The notes under the pieces are model-generated. The model was not told the DNA's origin and searched no databases. It saw only the letters and a program-made list of their open reading frames with translations. Source: Actinomycetota bacterium (GTDB lineage: Bacteria > Actinomycetota > Acidimicrobiia > Acidimicrobiales > Ilumatobacteraceae). Taken from it: 45,485 bases of DNA. The DNA lies in assembly GCA_030645675.1 (NCBI GenBank), contig JAUSLQ010000118.1, positions 1-45,485 on the forward strand, written 5' to 3'. Shown here in pieces: positions 36,392 to 44,736 of this stretch. The stretch's first letter is position 1; each line of letters opens with the position of its first letter. Position numbers and translations under genes: made by a program.

Positions 36392-37891
36392 ATGGCAGCA
36401 CCCCCGCCGCCGATGTCGGCCCGCATCCGCCAGCTGTGCGACGACGCGCTCGCGCACCTGGTGCCGGGCCCCGGCCGGGTGATGGTCGAGCAGATCCGCG
36501 CCAAGCTGGCTGTGCCGCTGACCGTCACGGTCGCCGGTGGCGTCAGCTCCGGCAAGAGCACGCTGGTCAACGCGCTGCTGGGCCAGCGCATCGCGGCGGT
36601 CGATGCCGGTGAGTGCACGCGGGTGGTCACCGAGTTCCGCTACGGCGCGCAGGAGAGGGCCGAGGTGGTGGGCACCGACGGCCGCATCGACGTGCTGCCG
36701 CTGGCCCGCGGCCGCATGCCCGAGCAGCTGGGCCGCCCCACCGAAGAGATCTCCACCGTGGTCGTCTACCTCTCGAACGCGCTGCTCGCCCACATGGCAG
36801 TGGTCGACACGCCAGGCCTGAACACCGTCACCGAGGTGAACGAGGAGACCACCGCCAACTTCCTGGGCATCACCGGCCGCGAGGGCGAGCAGACCGCCAG
36901 CGCCGTCAGCCGCGCCGACGCTCTGCTGTTCCTGCTGCCGCTGCTGCGCCAGTCGGACGCCGAAGCGTTGCGCGGGTTCTCCAAGTTGTTCGGCGGTTCG
37001 TCGCTGTCGGCCGCCTCGGCGCTGGCGGTGCTCAGCAAGGTCGACCGCCTGTCGAAAGGTGGCGATCCGTTGGCCGCCGCTGCGCCCATCGCCGGCCGCG
37101 TGGCCGCCGAGCTGCGCGGTGTCGTCAGTGGCGTGCTGCCCGTCATCGGATTGCTGGCCGAAACCGCCCAGGCGGCAGTGTTCACCGAGGCCGATGCGCG
37201 GGCGCTGGCGGCGGTGGCCGCGATCGACGACCCGCTGGATCGCGAGGACATGCTGCTGACCTCCGACGACTTCCTGAACTTCCAGCCCCTGGATCTCGAG
37301 CACGCGCAGCGCGTGCGCCTGCTCTCGATGCTGGACCTCTATGGGTTGAAGGTGGCCGTGCAGGCTGCCGACGCCGGTGCGCGCACGGCCTCCGCCTACC
37401 TCAAGGTGTTCGACGAGGCCAGTGGCTTTGCCGCCCTGCGTTCGGCCGTCGTCCAGCGCTTCGCCGGGCAGTCGGAGGTGTTCAAGGCGCATGCCGCGAT
37501 GAGCGACCTGCGCCGCGCCTCGTACCTGCGCACCGACCCCGACAACCTGCGTGCCCTGCGTGCCCTGCGCTCGCCGCTGGAGAAGCTGGAGCTCGACCCC
37601 TCGCTGCACCGCCTGCGGCTGCTGGAGGTCGCACAGGCGGTGGCCGCCGGCGAGCTGAAGCTGCCCGAGGTGCTGCTGGCCGACGTGGTGGCCCTCACCG
37701 AGACGGCCGACCCGCACAGCGTGGTGGGTGCGACGGCTGGGCGCAGCCGCGAGACCGCAACGGCCGGGGCGATGCGTTGGTCGTCGTGGGAGAACGATCC
37801 GCGGCGCAGCCCGCTGGAGAGCCGCCTGGCGCGAGCGATGAAGGGTGCGTTCGAGATGATGTGGGCCGAGTTCGACGGGATGGCATCGTGA
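36392..37891 (+). CDS. Dynamin-like GTPase 1 (IniA/IniC-type)
   Basis: G1 GGVSSGKSTLVNALLG, G3 VVDTPGLNTV, G4 LSKVD; helical C-terminus. Confidence 0.85.
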   Translation: MAAPPPPMSARIRQLCDDALAHLVPGPGRVMVEQIRAKLAVPLTVTVAGGVSSGKSTLVNALLGQRIAAVDAGECTRVVTEFRYGAQERAEVVGTDGRIDVLPLARGRMPEQLGRPTEEISTVVVYLSNALLAHMAVVDTPGLNTVTEVNEETTANFLGITGREGEQTASAVSRADALLFLLPLLRQSDAEALRGFSKLFGGSSLSAASALAVLSKVDRLSKGGDPLAAAAPIAGRVAAELRGVVSGVLPVIGLLAETAQAAVFTEADARALAAVAAIDDPLDREDMLLTSDDFLNFQPLDLEHAQRVRLLSMLDLYGLKVAVQAADAGARTASAYLKVFDEASGFAALRSAVVQRFAGQSEVFKAHAAMSDLRRASYLRTDPDNLRALRALRSPLEKLELDPSLHRLRLLEVAQAVAAGELKLPEVLLADVVALTETADPHSVVGATAGRSRETATAGAMRWSSWENDPRRSPLESRLARAMKGAFEMMWAEFDGMAS

Positions 37892-40002
37892 CCGACCGCT
37901 TCGACGACAACGACGACAACGACGACGACGACGGCATCGATGTGGCCGACGACGACACCGCTGGTGCGGACGCTGACGCGGACGCGGACGCTGGTGCTGC
38001 CGCCGCCGGCGAGGGCGAGGGCGAGGGCGAACCGGCGGCGGGCACGCCGCGCCGCGCCACGCGCGACCCGCTGGCCGTGCAGGTGCTGCGGCTGGGCAAC
38101 CGTGTGCACGCTTCGCTGGGCAAGTGGGGGCGAGACGACCTGGGTTCGCGCATCACCGCCGAGGCCGACCAGTGGAACCGGCAGCAGCTGGTGGTGGTGG
38201 CGTGTGGCGACATCAAGCGCGGCAAGAGCTCGCTGCTGAACGCCATCCTCGACCGCGGCAGCCTGCTGCCGGTCGACGCCGACGTGGCCACCAGCGTGCA
38301 CCTGGTGATGCGCTACGGGCCCGACTTCGGCATCGTGGTGACGCGCATCGGCCCCGACGGCGAGCCCGCCCAGGAGCACGCAGGCATCGACGACCTCATC
38401 GATGTGGCGTCCATGCGCGGCGACCCGGCGCGGCGCGAAGGCGTGACGTCGGTGGAGATCGTCATCGACCACCCGGTGCTGGAGCGCGGCATCGTCCTGA
38501 TCGACACGCCCGGTGTGGGCGGCATGGGCCGCGGTCACCGCGACCTCGCGCTGGCCGCGCTGGGCCAGGCCGACGCGCTGCTGTTCACCGTCTCGGCCGA
38601 AGAGCCGGTGGCGCGCACCGAGCTGGAGTTCCTGGTGGAGGCCAGCGAGCGCACCGAGCAGGTCGTGCTGGTGGTCACCAAGAGCGACAGCAACTCCGAG
38701 GCCGTCAACGGCGCGATGATCACCGAGCTGCGCAGCAAGCTGCGCACGTTCACCGACACCATGCGCCAGCGGGCCCTGGAGGGCGGTGTCGACTCCGACG
38801 TGCCGGTGCGCCTGGAGCACCTCCACGACGCGCCTGTCGTGCTGACCAGCAGCTTCCTCGCCGACCAGGCGCGTGTGCGCCGCGAGGCCGGCCGGGAAGA
38901 GCAGGCCCAGCGCCTGCTGGAGCGCAGCGGCATCGAAGAGCTGCGCCTGCTGTTGCAGCGCAGCGCCGACAACCGCGAGCTGATCCGCGTGGCCAACCTG
39001 TTGGCGCTGGTACGCGTGCTGCTGGCCGACGTGGAGCGCGAGGTCGACGCCCGCCTGCGTGCGGCCAACGGCGACGGCAAGGTGGCCGAAGAGCTGGCCC
39101 AGCGACAGCTGCAGCTGGAGGAGTTCGGCTCGAAGCAGGCGCGTTGGCGTACCACCTTGGGCAACAGCATCATCCGCCTGCAGACCAGCTCGTCGCGCAT
39201 GGTGACCCGCGAACTGAACCGGGTGAAAGAGCACTACCGCGACGTGATCGACGCCACGGAAGACGGTACGACGTTGGTGGCCTCGCTGCCCGGCGAGCTG
39301 GAGCAGTCGCTGCACGGTGCGTGGAACGAGCTGGTGAAAGCGATCAACGACGACTTCGGCAGCAAGTTGGGCGAGCTGCTGGCCGAGTTCGGCACCGACG
39401 GCATGGACGCCGTGCTCGGCGAGTTCGAGATGCCCGAAGGCCTGCGCGAGCTGTCGGCCTCGCGTGCATCCAACACGGGTGGCTCGTCGCTGTTGGACGA
39501 CGGCCTGCCGATGGCGATGCAAACGTTCACGTTCGCCAACATCGCCAATGCCGCCGCCGGGGCGCTCGGGATGGCCACCGGCGGGCTCGGCCTGATCGCC
39601 TACGGCGTGGGAGCGGCGATTGCCTACCCCATCGGCAAGCTGCGCCGCAACGCGCGCGAGAAGCACAAGATCAAAGGCGAGCTGCAGCGGTACGTCGCCG
39701 ATCTGCTGTTCGGGCAGGAGGGCGTGTCGCGCGAGTTCTCCACCGAGCTCTCGCTGCGCATCCTCGACCTGCGTGAAGAGGTCGAGCGCTTCGTCGAGCA
39801 ACAGCTGATGGACCGCCGCAAGCAGCTGGAACGCGAGCACCGCGAGCTGCAGCAGCTGCTGCGGGCGGAGGCCGGCAAGCGCAACGAGGCACAGGCGGCG
39901 GCGAAGGTTCGGCTGGCCGAGATCGGCAAGTTGCGCGCCGAGGTCGAGCCGCTGCAGAAGGCCGTCACCCAACGCCTGACGCACTCGGCGGATGCCCGCT
40001 GA
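37888..40002 (+). CDS. Dynamin-like GTPase 2 with acidic N-terminus and C-terminal hydrophobic segment
   Basis: GTGA overlap with dynamin 1; G1 GDIKRGKSSLLNAIL, G3 LIDTPGVGGMG, G4 VTKSD; hydrophobic ANIANAAAGALGMATGGLGLIAYGVGAAIAYPIG; coiled-coil C-terminus. Confidence 0.88.
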   Translation: MTDRFDDNDDNDDDDGIDVADDDTAGADADADADAGAAAAGEGEGEGEPAAGTPRRATRDPLAVQVLRLGNRVHASLGKWGRDDLGSRITAEADQWNRQQLVVVACGDIKRGKSSLLNAILDRGSLLPVDADVATSVHLVMRYGPDFGIVVTRIGPDGEPAQEHAGIDDLIDVASMRGDPARREGVTSVEIVIDHPVLERGIVLIDTPGVGGMGRGHRDLALAALGQADALLFTVSAEEPVARTELEFLVEASERTEQVVLVVTKSDSNSEAVNGAMITELRSKLRTFTDTMRQRALEGGVDSDVPVRLEHLHDAPVVLTSSFLADQARVRREAGREEQAQRLLERSGIEELRLLLQRSADNRELIRVANLLALVRVLLADVEREVDARLRAANGDGKVAEELAQRQLQLEEFGSKQARWRTTLGNSIIRLQTSSSRMVTRELNRVKEHYRDVIDATEDGTTLVASLPGELEQSLHGAWNELVKAINDDFGSKLGELLAEFGTDGMDAVLGEFEMPEGLRELSASRASNTGGSSLLDDGLPMAMQTFTFANIANAAAGALGMATGGLGLIAYGVGAAIAYPIGKLRRNAREKHKIKGELQRYVADLLFGQEGVSREFSTELSLRILDLREEVERFVEQQLMDRRKQLEREHRELQQLLRAEAGKRNEAQAAAKVRLAEIGKLRAEVEPLQKAVTQRLTHSADAR

Positions 40003-40005
40003 GAA

Positions 40006-40050
40006 TTCTTTCCGGCCGGTGGAACTTCTGGCGCCCACTCTGCATCGGTC
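40006..40050 (+). promoter_or_regulatory. Shared promoter motif copy P3: TTCTT-N10-GGAACT-N15-GCATCGGTC
   Basis: Begins 4 nt after dynamin 2 stop; 38 nt between the motif and the start at 40089. Confidence 0.75.
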
Positions 40051-40088
40051 GAGTCACAGCAACCCAGCTACTACAGGAGGAACCCACA

Positions 40089-41159
40089 ATGAGCGATTGC
40101 AGCACCCCGGAAACCTACGACGACGGCACCGATAGCAGCTACGACAGCTACGACGCCTCGACCACGAGCATGTCGGTGGATACCGACCAGGACGGCATTG
40201 CCGAGACCACGATGATCGACTTCAACGGCGACGGCGTGGCCGATGCCTTCGACGTCATCGACCCCAACACCGGGGCCGAGATGATCAGCTTCGACAGCGA
40301 CGGCGACGGCCTCGTCGACACGATCGTCGTCGACAACGACGGCGACATGGTGTTCGACGAGGCCTACAGCGACACCGACGGTGACGGCCAGCTCGACACC
40401 TCGCTCGACCCCAACACCGGCGAGCCCATCGATGGCCCGTTCACCCAGTACGACGACCCGAGCCTCGACCCCACCAGCGAGGAGGGCACCGAGGAAGGCA
40501 GCGAGGCCGACGACTCGGTGCACGGCGAGCCGATGGCAGAGATCCCGTACCACCAGGCGCAGGTCGGCCCCAACGACTGCCTGCCCACGTCGGTGGCGAT
40601 GGTGCTGACCGAGATCACCGGCACCGAGGTGCCCCAGGGCGACGTGGTCGACCTGGCCAACGAGCTCGGCCTGCTGGGCGAGAACGGCATGACGCTGGAA
40701 GGCGGCCTGGCCCTGTTCGAGCACTACGGCGTGGAGGCCGAGGTGCAGACCGGCAGCGTCGACGACCTGCGCACCATGCTCGACTCGGGCACGGAGGTCG
40801 TGATCGGCCTCGACTCCGACGACCTGTACGGCACCGGCGACGAGCCCTTCGCCGACGATCTGGTGGCCGGCCACGCAGTGGTCATCACCGGCATCGACGA
40901 CGAGGCCGGCCTGGTCTACATCAACGACCCGGGGTTCCCCGACGGCGCTGGCGTGGCCATTCCGATCGAGCAGTTCGAAGATGCGTGGGCCGACGCCGGC
41001 AACGGGATGATCGTGGCCACCGACAGCGGTGACGACGTGACCGAGGCCGGCGAGGCCGGCAGCGCCGGCAACGTCGGTGGCACCGGCAGCGAGGACGAGG
41101 GCGTCCTCGACTCGATCGCCAAGTTCGTGCTGCTGCCCTTCGACCTCGTCCTCCGCTGA
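40089..41159 (+). CDS. C39-like cysteine-peptidase-fold protein with Asp-rich (calcium-type) repeats
   Basis: DTDQDGIAETTMIDFNGDGVADAFDVIDPNTG...; Cys QVGPNDCLPTSVAMVLTEITG, His AGHAVVITGID, Asp YINDPG; RBS AGGAGG upstream. Confidence 0.8.
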   Translation: MSDCSTPETYDDGTDSSYDSYDASTTSMSVDTDQDGIAETTMIDFNGDGVADAFDVIDPNTGAEMISFDSDGDGLVDTIVVDNDGDMVFDEAYSDTDGDGQLDTSLDPNTGEPIDGPFTQYDDPSLDPTSEEGTEEGSEADDSVHGEPMAEIPYHQAQVGPNDCLPTSVAMVLTEITGTEVPQGDVVDLANELGLLGENGMTLEGGLALFEHYGVEAEVQTGSVDDLRTMLDSGTEVVIGLDSDDLYGTGDEPFADDLVAGHAVVITGIDDEAGLVYINDPGFPDGAGVAIPIEQFEDAWADAGNGMIVATDSGDDVTEAGEAGSAGNVGGTGSEDEGVLDSIAKFVLLPFDLVLR

Positions 41160-41207
41160 CGCACCTGCCGGGCAGCCTGCGGCGTTCGGCCTTCCCACCC
41201 GCAAGGG

Positions 41208-44006
41208 CTAGGGGGAGACCACGCCGTAGAGCTGCCCGAAGGCCGTACCCACGCAGATCAGCCCACCCGACACCACCGGCACCGAGCGGTTGCCGTCGCC
41301 GGTGGGCACGGAGAAGCGTGAGGTGCGGCTGGCCAGATCGATGGCCACCAGCGATCCTCCGGTTTCCACCACAGCCACCGTCGGCGAGGCCGAGGGCACC
41401 AGCACCACACCTGCTGCCCCGCCTCCGCCGACGGTGGTTTCGGCGATCATCTGGCCGGTGTCGGCGCGGTGCACCCGCAGCCAGCCCTGCTCGTCGACGA
41501 CGGCGAAGAGGGCGCCGGCGCAGGCCACGGGCGTGACCGGGGCGCCGGCACAGCGCACGCCGTAGACGGCACCACCGTCGGCCAGGCGCAGCGCGTGCAC
41601 CACGCCGTCGCGGCTGGGTACCAGCACCCGGTCGGCGGTGACGCCGGCGGCGAGCAGCACCTGCCCGCCGGTGCGGTAGCCCCAGCGCGGCCGGCCGGTG
41701 ACGATGTCGACGGCGAACACCTGGCCGACGGTGGTGGCGACGATGACGTCGTTGCCCTGAACCACCAGCCCGGCACGCACGGCCGCACCCACGGGAAGCT
41801 TCCAGCGAGCGGCACCGGTGGCGAGATCGAACGCCAGCACGTGGCCGCCGTCGCTGCCGACGATGACGGTCTGCACCGCGACCACCGGGTTGCACACCAC
41901 CGGCGAGCCGGCGGCCGCCCGCCAGCGCACCGCACCGGTGGCGCGATCGAGCAGGAACACGTCGCCGCCGGACGTGCCGACCACCACGGATTCGGAGGTC
42001 AGCGCTGGGGCGCACCAGCTCGGTGAGCCCAGTGGTTGCTGCCACCGCTGCTGGCCGCTGCGCGGGTCGATGCAGCGGGCGATGCCGCTGACGCCGGCCA
42101 GCACCACCGCGTCGATGTCGGCCGCCAGCTGGCCGGGGGCTTCGTTCAGCGCCACCCGCCAGGCGATGGTGACCGGGGCGGGCTGTGCGGGCTGTGCGGG
42201 CTGTGCGGATGGGGCGGATGGGGAGGATGGGGAGGCCTGAGCCGGCGGGGCAGCCTGGGCCGGCACCTGGCCCGAGGGCCACTGCGGCGGCGCGGCCTGG
42301 GCGGGCGGCGCGCTGTAGGCCGGCGGTGCCGTGTAAGCGTGGGGCGCGTTGTACGCCGGCGGCGCGTTGTAGGCCGGCGGCGTGGCCGGCGACGGCGGCG
42401 GCGTGTATGCGCCGGGCCGCGGGTAGGGCTTGGGCGCATCGCCCGCGACAGGCGCGGCCGGCGTGACGACCGGGAGCGAGCCGGTGATCGGCGGCACGCT
42501 GGGCGGCGGTGCCGAGGCCCAGGGCTCGGCCGCGGGTTGCGCGGCGGCCGGTTGCGCTGGTGCTGGTTGCGCCGCGGGCGGGGCTGCGTGTGCCGACTGA
42601 GGCATCGGGTACCCGCCGGCGGGCACGGTGGGAGGAGGCGCGCTGGCCCACGGCTCGGCGCCTCCCGGGTTGGCGGCAGCGCCGGTGACGGCCAGCCGGT
42701 CGGTGGACTGCGGCACCGGCAGGTTCTCCAGCCAGTTGTCACCGATCGGGCCCGGCTGCCCCGTTTCGCCGCCCGCGCCACCGTCGGGACCCGTGTCCGC
42801 CCCGGTGTCCTTGCCGTCTCCCTTGCCGTCCCCCTTGCCGTCTCCCTTGCCGTCTTGCTTCGGGGTCGGCTTCGGGGCCAGGAAACGCAGCGCGGCCAGG
42901 CGCCCGGCGCCCAGTGCCACCACGCCCTTGGGTTCGTCGCGGGTGATCACCCGCGCCCCGAAGCGCTCGGTGGCCATCTGCGCCACCAGCGGCACGCGCG
43001 ACGAACCGCCCACCAGGAACAGCGCGGCCAGGTCGTCGACCTTCAGCCCGGCCTCGCTGATGGTGTCGTCCATCAGGTCCATGGTGCGCTCGACGTCGTC
43101 GATGATCATCGCCTCGAACTGGCTGCGGTTGATCACGATGTCGCGGTCGGCCACGGGAACGAACACTTGGGTGGAGGTGTAGGAGCTGAGCGCTTCCTTC
43201 GCCCGCCGGGCCTGCACCAGCAGATCAAGGGCCGCCCGCTTCCACTTGCGGTCCTCGCTGGTCATCAGCTGTTCCCAGAGGTCGGCGTCGGTCTCGGCCA
43301 GACAGCTGCCGAAGTAGCGGAACAGGCGGTGGTCGAAGTCTTCGCCGCCGATGTTCTCGTCGCCTCCGGGCACGCCGATCACCTCGAAGCCGCGCTCGGT
43401 GCGCTGCAGCAGGGCCGTGTCGAACGTGCCGCCGCCCAGGTCGTACACGCCCACCTTGGCGCCGATCTCCACGTGCTCGGAGGCGTAGTGGATGGCTGCG
43501 GCCACGGGCTCGTCGACCAGCTGCACCTGCTGCAGGCCGGCACGGGTGGCGGCTTCGGCCAGTGCCGCGCGGCGCACGCCGGCCCAGCGCACCGGGTGGG
43601 TGATGATGCAGCCCTCGGGGTCGCTGCCGGTACGCAGCCGGCCTTCGGCGACGATCATGCGGATCACGGCCGCGGCGGCATCGCGCGGGTCGATCGGGTC
43701 GCCGCCCAGCAGCAGCGGCGCGTTCGTGCCCAGCGCCCGTTTCGGGGTGCGTTCCAGGCGATCCGGGTGCACGCCGGCCAGGTTCTCGGCGGCAGCGCCC
43801 ACCACCAGTTCGCCCTCTGGCGTGCGCAGCACCATCGACGGGATCCAGCGGTTGCCCTCGATCTCCAGCGGTGAGACGGTGGGCGCTGCGAGGGGTGAGA
43901 TGCTGCGGCCGGTGGCGGGGTCGGGCGCGAGGCGGCGGGGGTCGAGTTCTCCGATCGCCCCGGCGGAGCGGGATGTGCCGAAGTCGATGCCGATGGCCCA
44001 GCTCAC
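41208..44006 (-). CDS. Hsp70/DnaK-like ATPase fused via Pro/Ala-rich linker to PQQ-like beta-propeller repeats
   Basis: AIGIDFGTSRSAGAIG, VDEPVAAAIHYASEHVEIGAKVGVYDLGGGTFDTALL, LVGGSSRVPLVA; C-term repeats ISGIARCIDPRSGQQRWQQPLG / VFLLDRATGAVRWRAAAGSPV / VLAFDLATGAARWKLPVG / VFAVDIVTGRPRWGYRTGG. Confidence 0.92.
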   Translation of the reverse strand: MSWAIGIDFGTSRSAGAIGELDPRRLAPDPATGRSISPLAAPTVSPLEIEGNRWIPSMVLRTPEGELVVGAAAENLAGVHPDRLERTPKRALGTNAPLLLGGDPIDPRDAAAAVIRMIVAEGRLRTGSDPEGCIITHPVRWAGVRRAALAEAATRAGLQQVQLVDEPVAAAIHYASEHVEIGAKVGVYDLGGGTFDTALLQRTERGFEVIGVPGGDENIGGEDFDHRLFRYFGSCLAETDADLWEQLMTSEDRKWKRAALDLLVQARRAKEALSSYTSTQVFVPVADRDIVINRSQFEAMIIDDVERTMDLMDDTISEAGLKVDDLAALFLVGGSSRVPLVAQMATERFGARVITRDEPKGVVALGAGRLAALRFLAPKPTPKQDGKGDGKGDGKGDGKDTGADTGPDGGAGGETGQPGPIGDNWLENLPVPQSTDRLAVTGAAANPGGAEPWASAPPPTVPAGGYPMPQSAHAAPPAAQPAPAQPAAAQPAAEPWASAPPPSVPPITGSLPVVTPAAPVAGDAPKPYPRPGAYTPPPSPATPPAYNAPPAYNAPHAYTAPPAYSAPPAQAAPPQWPSGQVPAQAAPPAQASPSSPSAPSAQPAQPAQPAPVTIAWRVALNEAPGQLAADIDAVVLAGVSGIARCIDPRSGQQRWQQPLGSPSWCAPALTSESVVVGTSGGDVFLLDRATGAVRWRAAAGSPVVCNPVVAVQTVIVGSDGGHVLAFDLATGAARWKLPVGAAVRAGLVVQGNDVIVATTVGQVFAVDIVTGRPRWGYRTGGQVLLAAGVTADRVLVPSRDGVVHALRLADGGAVYGVRCAGAPVTPVACAGALFAVVDEQGWLRVHRADTGQMIAETTVGGGGAAGVVLVPSASPTVAVVETGGSLVAIDLASRTSRFSVPTGDGNRSVPVVSGGLICVGTAFGQLYGVVSP
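42811..42858. repeat. 12-bp tandem repeat x4 encoding GKGD-type linker
   Basis: ttgccgtctccc / ttgccgtccccc / ttgccgtctccc / ttgccgtcttgc. Confidence 0.85.
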
Positions 44007-44058
44007 CCGTCCTCCTCCTCGTTCGCCCGTGGGCCGCGAGGGAGTAGCTTAGGCCTTC

Positions 44059-44697
44059 ATGGCACTGGACGCCGGAACGAAGAGCCGGGTCGACGGTGAG
44101 GTCGCTGCCGCCCGTGCGCGCAACGATTTCCCCGCCATCGACAACGCCCTGGCCGACGTGGTCGACGCCGCGGCGGCAGGCGATCGCGACGCGCTCGACT
44201 TCCTGCTGCAGCAGATCGACCGCCACCGTCTGGCCCTCGCCGCAGTGCGCAAGATGCTGATCGACGAAGGTGATGTGGAAGACGCGATGCAGAACACGCT
44301 GATGGCCGTGTCGCGCGCCATCGCCACGTTCGAACGCCGCTCGCGGTTCACCACCTGGCTGTACCGGGTGGCCGAGCGCGAAGCCCTGCAGGTGCTGCGC
44401 AAGAACAAGCGGGTCACCCGTCCCGAGGGTGACGATCTCAGTGCGCTCACCGAGCAGGTGCGGCACATGAGCTCCATCGTCGCCAGCCGGGCGATGATCC
44501 GCCAGGCGCTCGACGAGCTGGCACCGAAGTTCCGCGAGCCGGTGATGATGTGCGACGTCGACGGGCTGGACTACGCCGCGATCGCCGAGGCGTTGGGCAT
44601 TCCGCTGAACACGGTGCGCACCCGCATCAGCCGCGGCCGGCAGTACATCGCCGATCGGGTGCAAGAGCAGTTCCGCAGCGGTGGTTCACTCGCATGA
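44059..44697 (+). CDS. ECF-type RNA polymerase sigma factor
   Basis: DEGDVEDAMQNTLMAVSRAIATFERRSRFTTWLYRVAEREALQVLRKNKR (sigma2) and FREPVMMCDVDGLDYAAIAEALGIPLNTVRTRISRGRQYI (sigma4). Confidence 0.93.
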   Translation: MALDAGTKSRVDGEVAAARARNDFPAIDNALADVVDAAAAGDRDALDFLLQQIDRHRLALAAVRKMLIDEGDVEDAMQNTLMAVSRAIATFERRSRFTTWLYRVAEREALQVLRKNKRVTRPEGDDLSALTEQVRHMSSIVASRAMIRQALDELAPKFREPVMMCDVDGLDYAAIAEALGIPLNTVRTRISRGRQYIADRVQEQFRSGGSLA

Positions 44698-44736
44698 CGC
44701 GGCTGTAGGCGTCGGCCGGGCAGGACGGGCAGCACG

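Noticed and set aside
36613-37887. N-terminal extension of ORF 36613..40002 upstream of dynamin 2
   Set aside because: Out-of-frame shadow of dynamin 1 (Arg-rich). The real start is the GTG at 37888 overlapping the dynamin 1 stop.
37396-40038. 880-aa reverse-strand ORF opposite the dynamins
   Set aside because: His/Gln/Leu/Val-rich mirror translation of a high-GC gene without motifs.
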